Shown: piece after piece, positions 34,578-43,692 of the stretch
Layout of the letters: each line of letters begins with the position of its first letter
Position numbering within the stretch: position 1 is the stretch's first letter
NCBI GenBank assembly: GCA_963838495.1
Contig: CAWIRC010000001.1
Span: 62,001 to 126,000, forward strand
Source of the DNA: JBEKIK01 sp963838495
Lineage (GTDB): Bacteria; Planctomycetota; Planctomycetia; Pirellulales; Thermoguttaceae
Reading direction: 5' to 3'
Length of the DNA: 64,000 nucleotides
Notes under the pieces: generated by a model
Databases searched by the model: none
Told to the model about the DNA's origin: nothing
Seen by the model: the letters and a program-made list of their open reading frames with translations, nothing else
Made by a program: the position numbers and the translations under genes

Positions 34578-35491
34578 ATGTCGGACAATATTACCCGCAA
34601 TGCCGAAAGTCTTTCCACCGGCATCGAGGGTCTAGACTCGCTTTTGGGCGGCGGCCTGATGCCCGGGCGCTGACCGCCGTGGTAGGCGCAACCGGCATTG
34701 GAAAAACCCAATTCGGTTTGCATTTCGCCCAGGCCGGCTTGAATCAAGAGGGCCGGCGCGGAATTATTTTCGACATGTGCTCGCGGGGCGACTCGCAGAA
34801 TCATGCCGCCTACGCCCAACGCTTGTTCGCCTGGCAATTAAAGACCGTCCAAGCCGAAAAACATTATGAATTGGATGAATTCTTCGAGCGCTTCTATCCC
34901 GGCGGCGATTACATCCACGTTTTCGATCATCAAGGGCGTCGTGTAACCAGGGCGGACTTGGAGTTCGAGGCCTGGCACGATTGGCAGGCCGAATTGTGCC
35001 GGCGCCTTTCGGCCACCATCGCCTTTTTTTACGGCAGTTTCGTGCAAGGCGTCCGCCGCGCGGTTGTTGACGGCATCGAGCCGGTCGATCGCCCCAGCGA
35101 ATCGATCCAGTTTGAACTCTTCGAATACATTTACCACCAGATTCTTCGCAAGGACGCCGAGTGGGTTGCCCGCGATCTTTTCCGCGAGCGCTACAGGGCC
35201 AATGCGGAGACAATCGCCCGGCACACCTACGACCCGGCCCGCATCGGCTGCCTGCTTTTATGCACTTCCCGGGAAAGCTCTTTGGACGCCCTGATCGAAC
35301 GTCCGTTGGACGAGGGCGACGTGCTTTCGAACGCCAACACGGTGATCGCCATGGGCAAGGTCCGCGAAGGCGCCAAGTTCCTCCGCGCGATGTACGTCGT
35401 CAAACATCGCGGCGGGGCGTGCACCGACGAAATCATTCCTTACCGCATCGATGACCACGGCATACGCTTGGGTTGGCAGTACAAAACGTAG
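34578..35491 (+). CDS. RecA/KaiC-superfamily ATPase, one frameshift
   Basis: About 304 residues after correction. The N-terminus from the ATG at 34578 reads STGIEGLDSLLGGGLMPG, the typical KaiC/RadA entry, then a single missing G in cccgggcgctg shifts the frame. The rest (34679-35491) continues LTAVVGATGIGKTQFGLHF with Walker A GATGIGKT, and contains RRGIIFDMCSRGDSQ, a Walker-B-like IGCLLLCTSRESSLD and VIAMGKVREGAKFLRAMYV. No lid or second domain. Probably a signalling or DNA-linked ATPase; target unknown. A hairpin covers the region before the start codon. Confidence 0.75.
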
Positions 35492-35513
35492 CAGGCACAC
35501 TCCGTGTGCCGTC
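35488..35513. repeat. 26-bp palindromic repeat, copy 1
   Basis: gtagcaggcacactccgtg... contains the perfect palindrome GGCACAC-tcc-GTGTGCC. A nearly identical copy is at 63152-63177. Here it begins within the stop codon of the RecA-like gene. Confidence 0.75.
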
Positions 35514-35662
35514 GGCATAATAGACGAAGTTATATCGAAAATTCCAAAACGGCATACCTGTGAGTGCCTGCCTCATTGTTTGCACAATCTCTTTAAACCA
35601 TGGCCCAGTTGATGTAGAATTGACATGATAGCTTCCGTTTATCGGCTCCGGATAACCCGCTG

Positions 35663-37798
35663 ATGTCCACGCGAAAAAAATTTTCGGCCATACCTGCTTC
35701 AAATATCCGGCCCTGGACTTTTTCAGCGGCGGTAGGGCCTTATGGCATGTTGGCCGGATTGGGTCTGATCGCCGTGATTGCCGTAGTCGCTTACTTGCCT
35801 TCCATAGGCGGCGGTTTTATCTGGGACGATTACCTTCTGCTGGTTGACAACCCGCTTGTGAAGGCCTCGGACGGCTTGCACCGAATCTGGTCCACTGCGC
35901 AGGCAATTGACTACTGGCCGGCGACAAATACTTCGTTTTGGATCGAGTGGCGCTTGTGGGAACTTAACTCCATGGGCTACCACGTCACTAACTTATTTTT
36001 GCACGTCCTCGAATCGCTGCTGGTTTGGATCGTTTTGAGGAGGTTGTCCGTTCCAGGGGCGCTTTTGGCGGCGGCGATCTTTGCCGTGCACCCGGTCAAC
36101 GTCGAGTCGGTGGCCTGGATCGCGCAGCGGAAAAACACGATGGCGATGCTGTTTTTCCTGCTGTCGATTTTGTGGTATTTGAAATTTATCAAATCCGCTC
36201 GCCTTAGTCTCGCGGCTAAACAATCTACTGTTCACTGCCCACTGCCCACTGCCCACTGTTTTCTTTGGTATTGGCTAAGCCTGGCGGCGTTCGTGCTGGC
36301 CATGCTTGGCAAGGGATCGGTGGCGATATTGCCCGTCTTGCTTTTGGGCATCACCTGGTGGTTACGCCCGATGAAATGGCGGGATTTAGTGCGAACCGCT
36401 CCTTTTTTCGTCGTTGCCGCGATACTCGCCCTGGTGAATGTGGAATTCCAGTTTCACGCTACGGAAAAGGTAGTGCGGGAGATAGGCTTTATCGACCGCC
36501 TGCTTGGGGCCGGCGGAGTGATCTGGTTCTATCTTTACAAGGCGTTTTTTCCTTTGGACCTGGCCTTTGTGTATCTGCAGTGGCATATCAAGGCCGGCAA
36601 TCCACTTTGGTGGATGCCGCTTTTGGCCACGGCGGCCGTGACCGCGGTATTCTGGCGATATAGAAAAAGCTGGAGCAGAGACCTGTTGTTTGCCTGGGGG
36701 ATTTTTTGCGTGTCTCTGGCGCCGGTGATGGGCTTTACCGACGTGGCCTTCATGCAATATTCTCTTGTGGCCGACCGTTATCAGCATATTGCTATCATCG
36801 CCGTGGTTGCTCTGGCCTCGGCGGTTTGGGGCACATGGCTGCGGTGCATCAAAGGTGGATCGCGACTGGCGGCGTCGGCCCTCGCCGCCGGCGCAGTAGG
36901 CGTGCTCGTGCTTCTGACCATGCGGCAGAACGCGCTTTATCGCGACGCGATGACGCTGTATCGGGCGACCCTGGCAAAAAATCCGGACTGTGTCATGGCG
37001 CAATTCAATTATGCCAACGCATTGTCTAAATCAAACCGGCCGCAGGAAGCCGTCGAGCATTACAAGCAAGCCGTAAGGCTAAAACCCGACTTTGCCATGG
37101 CCCACTACAGCTTGGGCAGCGCGTTGGTCATAACGGGCCGGGCTGAAGAGGCTATTGAACATTTTCAGGAATTCCTCCGCCTCAAGCCCGATTATGCCGA
37201 GATCCGCAACGGCCTGGGCAATGCATACAGGCAACTGGGCCGCTACAAAGAAGCCATTGAACAATATGAAAGGGCATTGCGGCTTAATCCCGACTTATAC
37301 CAGGCGCATATGAACTTGGGCAACATATTGCTTCAAGAAAAGCAGCCCGAGGAAGCCGGCGAACATTTCCGGCAGTTCCTACGGTTGCAACCCGAACAAT
37401 CCGAGGCCTACGCCATGCTGGGCGTCGCCCTGGCCCAGACCGGCCGATTGCCCGAGGCCGCGGATAACTTCCGCCGGGCCCTGGAGAAAAATCCCAACGA
37501 TCCCGAGACTCAAAGAAACCTGGGTAACGCCCTGCTGCAAACCGGCCGGCCTTACGAGGCCATCGAACATTTCAAGCGGGCGCTGGAGATCAAGCCCGAT
37601 TACGCCGGCGCCTATTACCTGATGGCGGTGGCTTATGCCAATATAAATCGAACCACCGAGGCTGTAGGCGCGGCCCAAAATGCCTTGGATCTTGCCCGAA
37701 CTCAAAAACAAACCGTCCTGGCCAAGCAAATCGAGGATTGGCTGAATTCCTATCAGCGCCGCGGGGCAGGCGGTGAGAGGCGCGGGAATGATCAATGA
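35663..37798 (+). CDS. GT-C-type membrane protein with TPR repeats
   Basis: 711 residues. The N-terminal 430 have about ten membrane helices of the GT-C/O-mannosyltransferase-like (TMTC) type, with the typical GGGFIWDDYLLLVDNPLV acidic loop and AIFAVHPVNVESVAWIAQRK. The C-terminal part (from about residue 440) has at least seven TPR repeats (FAMAHYSLGSALVITGRAEE, AEIRNGLGNAYRQLGRYKEA and so on). Probably glycosylates exported proteins or assembles a surface polymer; the lipid-linked donor is unknown. A short tandem repeat (36226-36258) is inserted in frame in a loop between helices. Confidence 0.85.
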   Translation: MSTRKKFSAIPASNIRPWTFSAAVGPYGMLAGLGLIAVIAVVAYLPSIGGGFIWDDYLLLVDNPLVKASDGLHRIWSTAQAIDYWPATNTSFWIEWRLWELNSMGYHVTNLFLHVLESLLVWIVLRRLSVPGALLAAAIFAVHPVNVESVAWIAQRKNTMAMLFFLLSILWYLKFIKSARLSLAAKQSTVHCPLPTAHCFLWYWLSLAAFVLAMLGKGSVAILPVLLLGITWWLRPMKWRDLVRTAPFFVVAAILALVNVEFQFHATEKVVREIGFIDRLLGAGGVIWFYLYKAFFPLDLAFVYLQWHIKAGNPLWWMPLLATAAVTAVFWRYRKSWSRDLLFAWGIFCVSLAPVMGFTDVAFMQYSLVADRYQHIAIIAVVALASAVWGTWLRCIKGGSRLAASALAAGAVGVLVLLTMRQNALYRDAMTLYRATLAKNPDCVMAQFNYANALSKSNRPQEAVEHYKQAVRLKPDFAMAHYSLGSALVITGRAEEAIEHFQEFLRLKPDYAEIRNGLGNAYRQLGRYKEAIEQYERALRLNPDLYQAHMNLGNILLQEKQPEEAGEHFRQFLRLQPEQSEAYAMLGVALAQTGRLPEAADNFRRALEKNPNDPETQRNLGNALLQTGRPYEAIEHFKRALEIKPDYAGAYYLMAVAYANINRTTEAVGAAQNALDLARTQKQTVLAKQIEDWLNSYQRRGAGGERRGNDQ
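36226..36258. repeat. in-frame tandem cactgcc repeat inside the GT-C/TPR gene
   Basis: Four near-perfect units of cactgcc(c)a encode VHCPLPTAHC in a loop between two membrane helices. The same repeat type is common in planctomycete and cyanobacterial intergenic DNA. Confidence 0.6.
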
Positions 37799-37800
37799 GA

Positions 37801-38466
37801 CTACCCTTGGCTACCGCCTGGTGTGCCGCCGGGCGGTGAAATTTTCACCCGCCGCGACTCGACCCGCACTCGGCCTTCGGCGATCAATTGCACGGCCTCG
37901 GGATAGGCCTCGCACTCGGCCTGGAACACACGGGCGGCGAGCGTCTCCGGCGTGTCGTCGTCGAGAACCGGCACGGCCTTTTGCAAAATCACCGGCCCGT
38001 GATCGTATTGATTGTCGGCGAAATGCACGCTGCAGCCGCTGAGTTTCGCGCCGTATTCCAGCACGGCCTCGTGTACCCGATGCCCGTAAAATCCCTTACC
38101 GCAAAAAGACGGAATCAATGCGGGGTGAATGTTGATCACGCGGTTTTTGAAATCCTCGGGGATCGTCAATCGCTTGAGAAATCCGCCCATTACGACCAGG
38201 TCTGCGCCGGCCGCCCGGCAGCGGCCGAAAATCTCACGGCTAAAAGCGTCTTGATCGGGAAAGTTTTTCTGTTCGATAATCAGGCTGGGTATATCCGCAT
38301 CGCGGGCGAACCTGAGCCCGCCGGCCTGCGGATTGCTCGATATCACCAGACTGATGGCCACGTGCAGCCGGCCCGCCGCGATCCGCTCTATCAAATTCTT
38401 GAGCGTCGTCCCCCCGCCGGAGACTAAAACCGCGATCTTGAATACTCTAGAATCCGATAAAAACAT
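37801..38466 (-). CDS. purN: phosphoribosylglycinamide formyltransferase
   Basis: 221 residues, normal for PurN. It begins with KIAVLVSGGGTTLKNLIERI, the phosphate-binding loop, and has the catalytic Asn and His in RVINIHPALIPSF and the catalytic Asp in NQYDHGPVILQKAVPV. Transfers a formyl group from 10-formyl-THF to GAR in purine synthesis. It ends two bases after the convergent TPR gene stops, so the two genes' ends abut. No other pur gene is adjacent. Confidence 0.93.
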   Translation of the reverse strand: MFLSDSRVFKIAVLVSGGGTTLKNLIERIAAGRLHVAISLVISSNPQAGGLRFARDADIPSLIIEQKNFPDQDAFSREIFGRCRAAGADLVVMGGFLKRLTIPEDFKNRVINIHPALIPSFCGKGFYGHRVHEAVLEYGAKLSGCSVHFADNQYDHGPVILQKAVPVLDDDTPETLAARVFQAECEAYPEAVQLIAEGRVRVESRRVKISPPGGTPGGSQG

Positions 38467-38518
38467 TAAATTGACCCCGTAGCATCATGAAGTAATTTGT
38501 TACTGAAAACTTTTTTAA

Positions 38519-38599
38519 CACGAAAATGCGAAATAACGAAATTCCGAAATGATGGGGAATGATATGCTTTTCGATCTTTCGTACTTTCGCGTTTTCGTG
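38519..38599. repeat. 81-nt inverted repeat
   Basis: 38519-38541 (cacgaaaatgcgaaataacg) and the reverse complement of 38577-38599 (cacgaaaacgcgaaagtacg) are near-identical 23-base arms around a 35-base loop. Located in the purN-ileS gap; may act as a transcription stop or be a dispersed palindrome. Confidence 0.65.
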
Positions 38600-38678
38600 A
38601 TGAAATTAGAGCCTGTCTAGAAAACTATCAACTCCAATATTTGGCAACAAACAAAAATAAATAATCATAGGCTATTCC

Positions 38679-38714
38679 GCCCTCACCCTGGCCCTCTCCC
38701 GGAGGGAGAGGGGA
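38679..38714. repeat. gggagaggg palindromic repeat after ileS
   Basis: ccctcaccctggccctctcccggagggagagggg; same family as the copies inside ileS and the alpha-2-macroglobulin gene. Located 21 bases beyond the ileS stop. Confidence 0.7.
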
Positions 38715-38734
38715 CTTTTGCGATAGGCTCTTAC

Positions 38735-38998
38735 TTATACCTTTGCCGGTTTATCTGATATATCAACTTTTTGTACTTGCAATTGCACTGGATATCCTCC
38801 GATAGTTACATCATAAGTCGGTGCTTTAGATAGTTTTTCTTGGATTTTCAACTCAACCGCCAATGTCTCTCGACAAATATAAGAGGCGTTTGCTGCGTTG
38901 GCATCGGCCAGTTCTTGCGAAGGCGTCGTTATAGATGCGATGATGCGATCTGTATAATCCAAGTTTTGTTCTTTTCGGCAGTCTTGAATTTCGCGCAC
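38735..38998 (-). CDS. ileS: isoleucyl-tRNA synthetase, C-terminal fragment
   Basis: The in-frame C-terminal end of IleRS: VREIQDCRKEQNLDYTDRII and TIGGYPVQLQVQKVDIS. Between 38999 and about 39240 the coding sequence continues upstream in two other frames (KKLADADGGKLLAEMQSQGK; DIQVRLQAKPGW...; KMCVVVLATKLTQELIAEGL), separated by single missing bases near 39010, 39118 and 39243. Together they make an uninterrupted IleRS anticodon-binding region. Confidence 0.75.
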   Translation of the reverse strand: MREIQDCRKEQNLDYTDRIIASITTPSQELADANAANASYICRETLAVELKIQEKLSKAPTYDVTIGGYPVQLQVQKVDISDKPAKV

Positions 38999-39159
38999 TG
39001 TCTCGCGCCAGCCCCTCGGCGATTAATTCCTGTGTTAGCTTGGTTGCCAGCACCACCACGCACATTTTGCCTTGCGCTGCGGCCCAGCCCGGCTTGGCTT
39101 GCAGGCGGACTTGGATGTCTTCGGAGTCAGAACGATCGCGCCATCCTGCAACGACATAG

Positions 39160-40821
39160 TTATTTTGCCTTGCGACTGCATTTCGGCCAGGAGTTTTCCG
39201 CCGTCCGCGTCGGCCAGCTTTTTCTCAATTCCGGCAGGCGTTTGCCTAGGCGCGGCCCAAGGCGCTTCAGATCGGGCAGTATTGTGTAGGTAATATACTG
39301 ATCGGCCTTGGCCGCGAATTCCACGCGTTTGACGTTCAACTCGTCGCAAATCAAAGCGTCGTGCTCCGCAAGCCAGGATTGATGGGCATCGTCGGCCAGC
39401 ACGATTTCGACTTGCGAGAGCGGCTGGCGGACCTTGAGTTTGGCGCCCATCCGCGCACTGCGGCCCAGCGATACGATTTCCCGCACCATGGCCATGCGCT
39501 GAGACAACAACTCGTCCACGGCCGTTTGGTTTGCAACGGGAAAGTCGCACAAATGCACGCTTTCCGACGGCCGGTTATTGACAGGTTTATCGGCAAAGGC
39601 CGCCACGGCCAGATTTTGCCACATCTCCTCGGCCAAAAAGGGCACAAACGGGGCGATCAGCTTGCAAGTCGTAAGCAGGCATTCGTAAAGCGTCCAGTAG
39701 GCGTCGATCTTGTCGGCCGATTGCTCGCCGCTCCAAAACCTGTCGCGGCTGCGGCGGACGTACCAGTTGCTCAGGGCATCGACGAATTCGCTTAAGGCTG
39801 CGCAGGCGGCGAAATTGTCGTATGCGTCCATCCGCGTGGTCACAGCGGTCACAGTGCGATTCAGTTCGCCGATGATCCAGCGGTCCAACTCCGAGCGATT
39901 ATCAACCGGCCGAAATCCTTCGGCCGTAGCCAAAACCTCGGCGGTCAACTGCCCTGCCCCGCCGCTGATTAAGACCGCCGGATCGAACTTGTCGATGTTC
40001 GCGTAGATCACGAAAAAACTGTAAACGTTCCGCAGTCGCAACAGGAACTCGGGAATGCAATCCTTGATGGCCTGCTCGCTGTAACGAATCGAGGTCCACG
40101 GCGGCTGGTTGGAAAAAAAATACCAGCGCAGGGCGTCAGCCCCGTAGCGGTTGAAAATATCGTCAGGCTCGCGGTAATTCCGCTTGCTTTTCGACATCTT
40201 GCCCCCGTCTTCGCCCAGCATCAGTCCCAAGACAATGCAATTGCGGAATGGATGGGGATACGATAAGGATGAAGGATGAGGGATGAAGGGTGAAGGATTT
40301 TTACTCCCCTCTCCCTTTGGGAGAGGGGCTGGGGGTGAGGGCCCTTCCCTATCCTTTCCGAACAACAGCGTGCTGATCGCCAAAAGACTGTAAAACCAAC
40401 CGCGTGTCTGATCCAAGGCCTCACTGATGAAATCGGCGGGAAACTGGCCCTGGAAATTGTCGTCCGAGCCCGGCCGATGCGGATATCCCCACTGGGCAAA
40501 AGGCATCGCCCCGGAGTCGAACCAGCAGTCGATCACCTCCGGCACGCGGCGCATCCGCGCCCGGGGCCTTGGGCGAATCGTATGTAATGGCGTCGATATA
40601 AGGCTTGTGCACCGCAAGGTCGTCGGGCAGGTCGGGATTTTCGCGTTTGGCGTTTCCCCAAGCTTCCGTCCCGGACAATCCCGGCTTGGCCAGCAGTTCG
40701 GCATAACTGGCCACGGCCTCGGCGTACCCGGTTTTTTCGCAGACCCAAATCGGCAGCGGCGTACCCCAGTAGCGCTCGCGGGAAAGGGCCCAATCCACGT
40801 TGGTTTCCAAAAAATTCCCAA
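39160..40821 (-). CDS. ileS: isoleucyl-tRNA synthetase, middle fragment (KMSKS and anticodon-binding domain)
   Basis: The true frame runs from about 40560 to 39243. It contains VIDCWFDSGAMPFAQWGYPH, LDQTRGWFYSLLAISTLLFG, the catalytic loop GGKMSKSKRNY, and the anticodon-binding helical domain (RSELDRWIIGELNRTVTAVT). About 28 extra residues (SPPAPLPKGEGSKNPSP...) encoded by palindromic and tandem repeats (40253-40343) are inserted just before VLGLMLGEDGGKMSKSK, without stop codons. The frame breaks near 40555 (upstream side) and 39243. Confidence 0.85.
   Translation of the reverse strand: MGIFWKPTWIGPFPASATGVRRCRFGSAKKPGTPRPWPVMPNCWPSRDCPGRKLGETPNAKIPTCPTTLRCTSLISTPLHTIRPRPRARMRRVPEVIDCWFDSGAMPFAQWGYPHRPGSDDNFQGQFPADFISEALDQTRGWFYSLLAISTLLFGKDREGPSPPAPLPKGEGSKNPSPFIPHPSSLSYPHPFRNCIVLGLMLGEDGGKMSKSKRNYREPDDIFNRYGADALRWYFFSNQPPWTSIRYSEQAIKDCIPEFLLRLRNVYSFFVIYANIDKFDPAVLISGGAGQLTAEVLATAEGFRPVDNRSELDRWIIGELNRTVTAVTTRMDAYDNFAACAALSEFVDALSNWYVRRSRDRFWSGEQSADKIDAYWTLYECLLTTCKLIAPFVPFLAEEMWQNLAVAAFADKPVNNRPSESVHLCDFPVANQTAVDELLSQRMAMVREIVSLGRSARMGAKLKVRQPLSQVEIVLADDAHQSWLAEHDALICDELNVKRVEFAAKADQYITYTILPDLKRLGPRLGKRLPELRKSWPTRTAENSWPKCSRKAK
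40253..40343. repeat. repeat pair inserted in frame within ileS, upstream of KMSKS
   Basis: A run of ggatgaaggatgagggatgaa variants (40263-40298), then the perfect palindrome CCCCTCTCCC-ttt-GGGAGAGGGG (40306-40328) and gggggtgaggg. On the coding strand it encodes about 28 residues (SPPAPLPKGEG...) not found in normal IleRS. Confidence 0.75.
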
Positions 40822-42265
40822 AGCGTCCTTCGCGGATGTGTTCCGGCAGCCAATTGATGCGGCTGTTGTTCTCCAGCATCGCCTCCTTGAACTTGGTGGT
40901 GCTGATGAACCAACTGCGGCGGGGATATTGGATGAGCGGATCCTCTTCCGCCCGCCAGCAAAACGGGTAATCGTGCAGGTATTGCTCCTGATGAAACAAA
41001 AGGCCCTTTGCCTTTAATTCATGAATAATATCGCGGTCGCAATCTTTCACCCAGCGGCCTTGATAATCCGTTGCTTCGGCCGTGAAAGTGCCGTCGGGGG
41101 CAACGCAGCAGATAAGCGGCGGACCCTCGCCTTGCACAAATCGAGCCTGTTCGTCGCGGAGCAAGGCAAAATCCACTTCGCCAAATGCCGGGGCTTGATG
41201 CACAATGCCTGTGCCTGTATCGACGGTTACAAAATCGGCCGGCACCACGCGCCAAGCGAGGTGTTCTTTCCGGCCGTCAGCAAGAGTTCCTTTTTCTTCG
41301 CCTTGGGTTTTGTGATAATAATCAAACGGAGGCCTGTAGCGCCACCCGATCATTTTCTCGCCCGGGAACGTGGAAATAACACGGGCTTCTTTTTTCACCT
41401 TGCCGGCAATTGCCTCGACCAAGGCGGAAGCGACTATGATTTTCCTCGCCTCCCCTTCAAATTCCACCAGAGAATATTCCAGGTCAGATTTGACGGCGGC
41501 GAATTGATTGCTGGGTAGAGTCCAGGGAGTGGTGGTCCAGACTAACAGATCAATGTCCGAAATGCCCTCACCCTCGCCCTCTCCCAGAGGGAGAGGGGAC
41601 AGCAAGGGGAATCGAACAAACACGCTCGGATCGGCGACTTCGCGGTAGCCTTGCCCGACTTCGCCGGAGCTTAGTGCCGTGCCGCCTTGGGCCCACCACC
41701 AAACGATTTTATATCCCTGGTACAGCAGGCCGCGGTCAAAGAGATTTTTCAGGGCCCACCACACGCTTTCCACGTAACTTTGATGATAGGTTACATAGGC
41801 TTCGTCCAGGTGGATCCAAAAGCCCAGCCGTTCGGTCAACTGCTCCCATTGTTGCGTGTAGCGGAAAACGCTTTCCACGCACTTGCGGATGAACGGTTCA
41901 ATCCCGTAGGCTTCGATTTCTTCTTTTGAATGGATGCCCAGTTCCTTGCAGACCTCGACTTCGACGGGCAGGCCGTGCGTATCCCAGCCGGCCTTGCGCC
42001 GGCAAAGATATCCGCGCATGGTCTTATAGCGGGGAAAAAGGTCCTTGATGGCCCGGGTCAGGCAATGTCCGGGATGCGGCAGTCCATTTGCGGTGGGGGG
42101 GCCTTCATAAAATATGAAAGGGGGGCAGGATTGCCTGGCCTCCAGTGTTTTTTCATAAATTCGCCGCGTTTTCCAATATTTGATTATCCGCTCTTCAAGC
42201 TTAGGAAAGGAAACATTGCTCGCAACGGGTGAAAACATGGCTAAATAAGAAGCGAACCGGTTCAA
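40421..42265 (-). CDS. ileS: isoleucyl-tRNA synthetase, N-terminal fragment (HIGH motif and editing domain)
   Basis: N-terminus of IleRS, which charges tRNA-Ile. It includes NVSFPKLEERIIKYWKTRRI, the HIGH-equivalent HPGH in GLPHPGHCLTRAIKD, GWDTHGLPVEVEV, and the editing domain around LLVWTTTPWTLPSNQFAAV and FVTVDTGTGIVHQAPAFGE. A 12-residue insertion (LSPLPLGEGEGE), encoded by the palindrome at 41565-41599, precedes LLVWTTTPWT. The frame holds to about 40555 (DSPKAPG). Whole gene 38735-42265, about 1,175 residues. Confidence 0.88.
   Translation of the reverse strand: MNRFASYLAMFSPVASNVSFPKLEERIIKYWKTRRIYEKTLEARQSCPPFIFYEGPPTANGLPHPGHCLTRAIKDLFPRYKTMRGYLCRRKAGWDTHGLPVEVEVCKELGIHSKEEIEAYGIEPFIRKCVESVFRYTQQWEQLTERLGFWIHLDEAYVTYHQSYVESVWWALKNLFDRGLLYQGYKIVWWWAQGGTALSSGEVGQGYREVADPSVFVRFPLLSPLPLGEGEGEGISDIDLLVWTTTPWTLPSNQFAAVKSDLEYSLVEFEGEARKIIVASALVEAIAGKVKKEARVISTFPGEKMIGWRYRPPFDYYHKTQGEEKGTLADGRKEHLAWRVVPADFVTVDTGTGIVHQAPAFGEVDFALLRDEQARFVQGEGPPLICCVAPDGTFTAEATDYQGRWVKDCDRDIIHELKAKGLLFHQEQYLHDYPFCWRAEEDPLIQYPRRSWFISTTKFKEAMLENNSRINWLPEHIREGRFGNFLETNVDWALSRERYWGTPLPIWVCEKTGYAEAVASYAELLAKPGLSGTEAWGNAKRENPDLPDDLAVHKPYIDAITYDSPKAPGADAPRAGGDRLLVRLRGDAFCPVGISASAGLGRQFPGPVSRRFHQ
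41565..41599. repeat. palindromic repeat inserted in frame in the IleRS editing domain
   Basis: ccctcaccctcgccctctcccagag...: arms CCCTCTCCC (41577-41585) and GGGAGAGGG (41589-41597) around aga. Encodes SPLPLGEGEGEG on the minus strand. Confidence 0.75.
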
Positions 42266-42286
42266 GGGGAGAAAACCATTAGTAAA

Positions 42287-42697
42287 TCAAGTTTTCCCCG
42301 GTTTTTCAATGGGGGCAAACACTGTTCGCAATAGCCATTCCACAAAAGCCCCCGACAGGATGCCCACGGTATAGCAGACCAGATCGCTCCACAAAAAACC
42401 GAATCCCAGGATAATGCCGCCCAGCCTGTATGAACGGATGTGATCGATCCAGGGCGCATGGTAAAGCTGGCTGATCTCGCCCAGATAAGAAATTATCAGT
42501 GCAATTGCCGCAGCTCGAAACGGCGACCAACCGGGTGCAATAAATCGAATGACCAAAAAAACCATCAAGGCCCAAAGCGTATCGCCGCCATATTTGGCGA
42601 CTAAGGCGGGGATAAGCGGAGAGCCGCTGCGTGTTGCAAAAGCAGAGATAATGACGATGGGAATAATGACCAGCAATAGCAGACGGAATTTCCACAT
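42287..42697 (-). CDS. DUF2809 family membrane protein
   Basis: 136 residues, almost entirely hydrophobic with about four membrane helices (FRLLLLVIIPIVIISAFATR, GDTLWALMVFLVIRFIAP, FRAAAIALIISYLGEISQLY, VCYTVGILSGAFVEWLL). The pattern WALMVFLVIRFI...ISQLYHAPWIDHIRSYRLGG is that of DUF2809. No known function. It stands between ileS and the nucleoside phosphorylase gene, all on the same strand. Confidence 0.8.
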   Translation of the reverse strand: MWKFRLLLLVIIPIVIISAFATRSGSPLIPALVAKYGGDTLWALMVFLVIRFIAPGWSPFRAAAIALIISYLGEISQLYHAPWIDHIRSYRLGGIILGFGFLWSDLVCYTVGILSGAFVEWLLRTVFAPIEKPGKT

Positions 42698-42784
42698 GGA
42701 TTGATCGCATCTAACAAAACGGGGAAAGTTACTCCAGGATAGTTGAATTTCAGCCTATTTTGGAAAATAATCGGGAGCCTAAAA

Positions 42785-42835
42785 GAGACAGTCCCCATTT
42801 TCGTTGGCACGAAAATCAGGACAGACCTCCATTTT
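42785..42835. repeat. hairpin repeat between DUF2809 and PNP genes
   Basis: ATTTTCGT (42797-42804) pairs with ACGAAAAT (42809-42816) around tggc, flanked by gagacagtcccc and caggacagacctcc. The gacagtccccattttcgt string resembles a widespread REP-like element. Confidence 0.5.
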
Positions 42836-42836
42836 T

Positions 42837-43666
42837 TCAAACCATGGCCTCCCGGGCGAGAATTCCCAGCACGATTGCCCGGAGTTTGGGTTCCGCCCCG
42901 GCGGCGACCTGGAGAATATCCTCGATCTGTGCGGGTTTCAGGGCATCGGGCAGGCACATGTCGGTAATCACCGAAAGTCCCAAAACGCGCATCCCGCCGT
43001 GGACGGCCACCAAGACCTCCGGTACGGTCGACATGCCAACGGCATCGGCCCCGATAGTGCGCAAGAAACGGTATTCCGCCCGGGTTTCCAAGTTCGGCCC
43101 GGTAACGGCGGCATAAACGCCTTTATGTGCGGCGAAATTCTCCCGCCGTGCGATCTCCAGGGCCAGGTCGATCAGTTCCGCATTGTACGGCCGGCACATG
43201 TCCGGAAAACGCGGGCCAAGCGCGTCTTCGTTTGCTCCAATGAGCGGGTTGCCCAGCATGAGGTTGATGTGGTCCTCGATCACCATGATGTCGCCCAGGC
43301 GATATTGGGGATTCAAGCCGCCACAGGCGTTCGACACTATAAGCAGTTCCGCGCCCAGGGCTCTCATTGCCCGCACGGGGAAGGCAATTTGCCGATGTGA
43401 ATAACCTTCATAGGCGTGGAAGCGGCCTTCCATGGCCACAACAGGAAGGCCTTGAAGACGGCCGCAAACCAATTGGCCGGCATGGCCGATGGCGGTGGAG
43501 CGGGGAAAGTGTGGAATTGAAGAATAATCGATTTTGGCTTCGGTCTGGATATGCCCGGCGATGCTTCCCAAACCGGTGCCCAGGATAATTCCCGCCCGGG
43601 CGCGCCTTTCCATTGCGAGCAGATTACCTCCGTGGCCTGAGCGAGTTGTTCAGTTAATTCCTGCAT
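42837..43666 (-). CDS. purine nucleoside phosphorylase, one frameshift near the start
   Basis: About 275 residues after correction: the start at 43666 (MQELTEQLAQATEVICSQW) is joined by a one-base shift near 43610 to ERRARAGIILGTGLGSIAG (in-frame from 43613). Signatures of the trimeric PNP/MTAP family: GTGLGSIAG, GRFHAYEGYS, VSNACGGLNPQYRLGDIMVI, TGPNLETRAEYRFLR and VGMSTVPEVLVAVHGGM. The base-recognition position usually Asn (in ITN) is Asp here (VITDMCLPDAL), as in adenine-type MTA phosphorylases, so the preferred base is uncertain. Cleaves purine nucleosides with phosphate in salvage. Confidence 0.85.
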
Positions 43667-43692
43667 GAGATTTTCTGATTTTTTAAAGCCTC

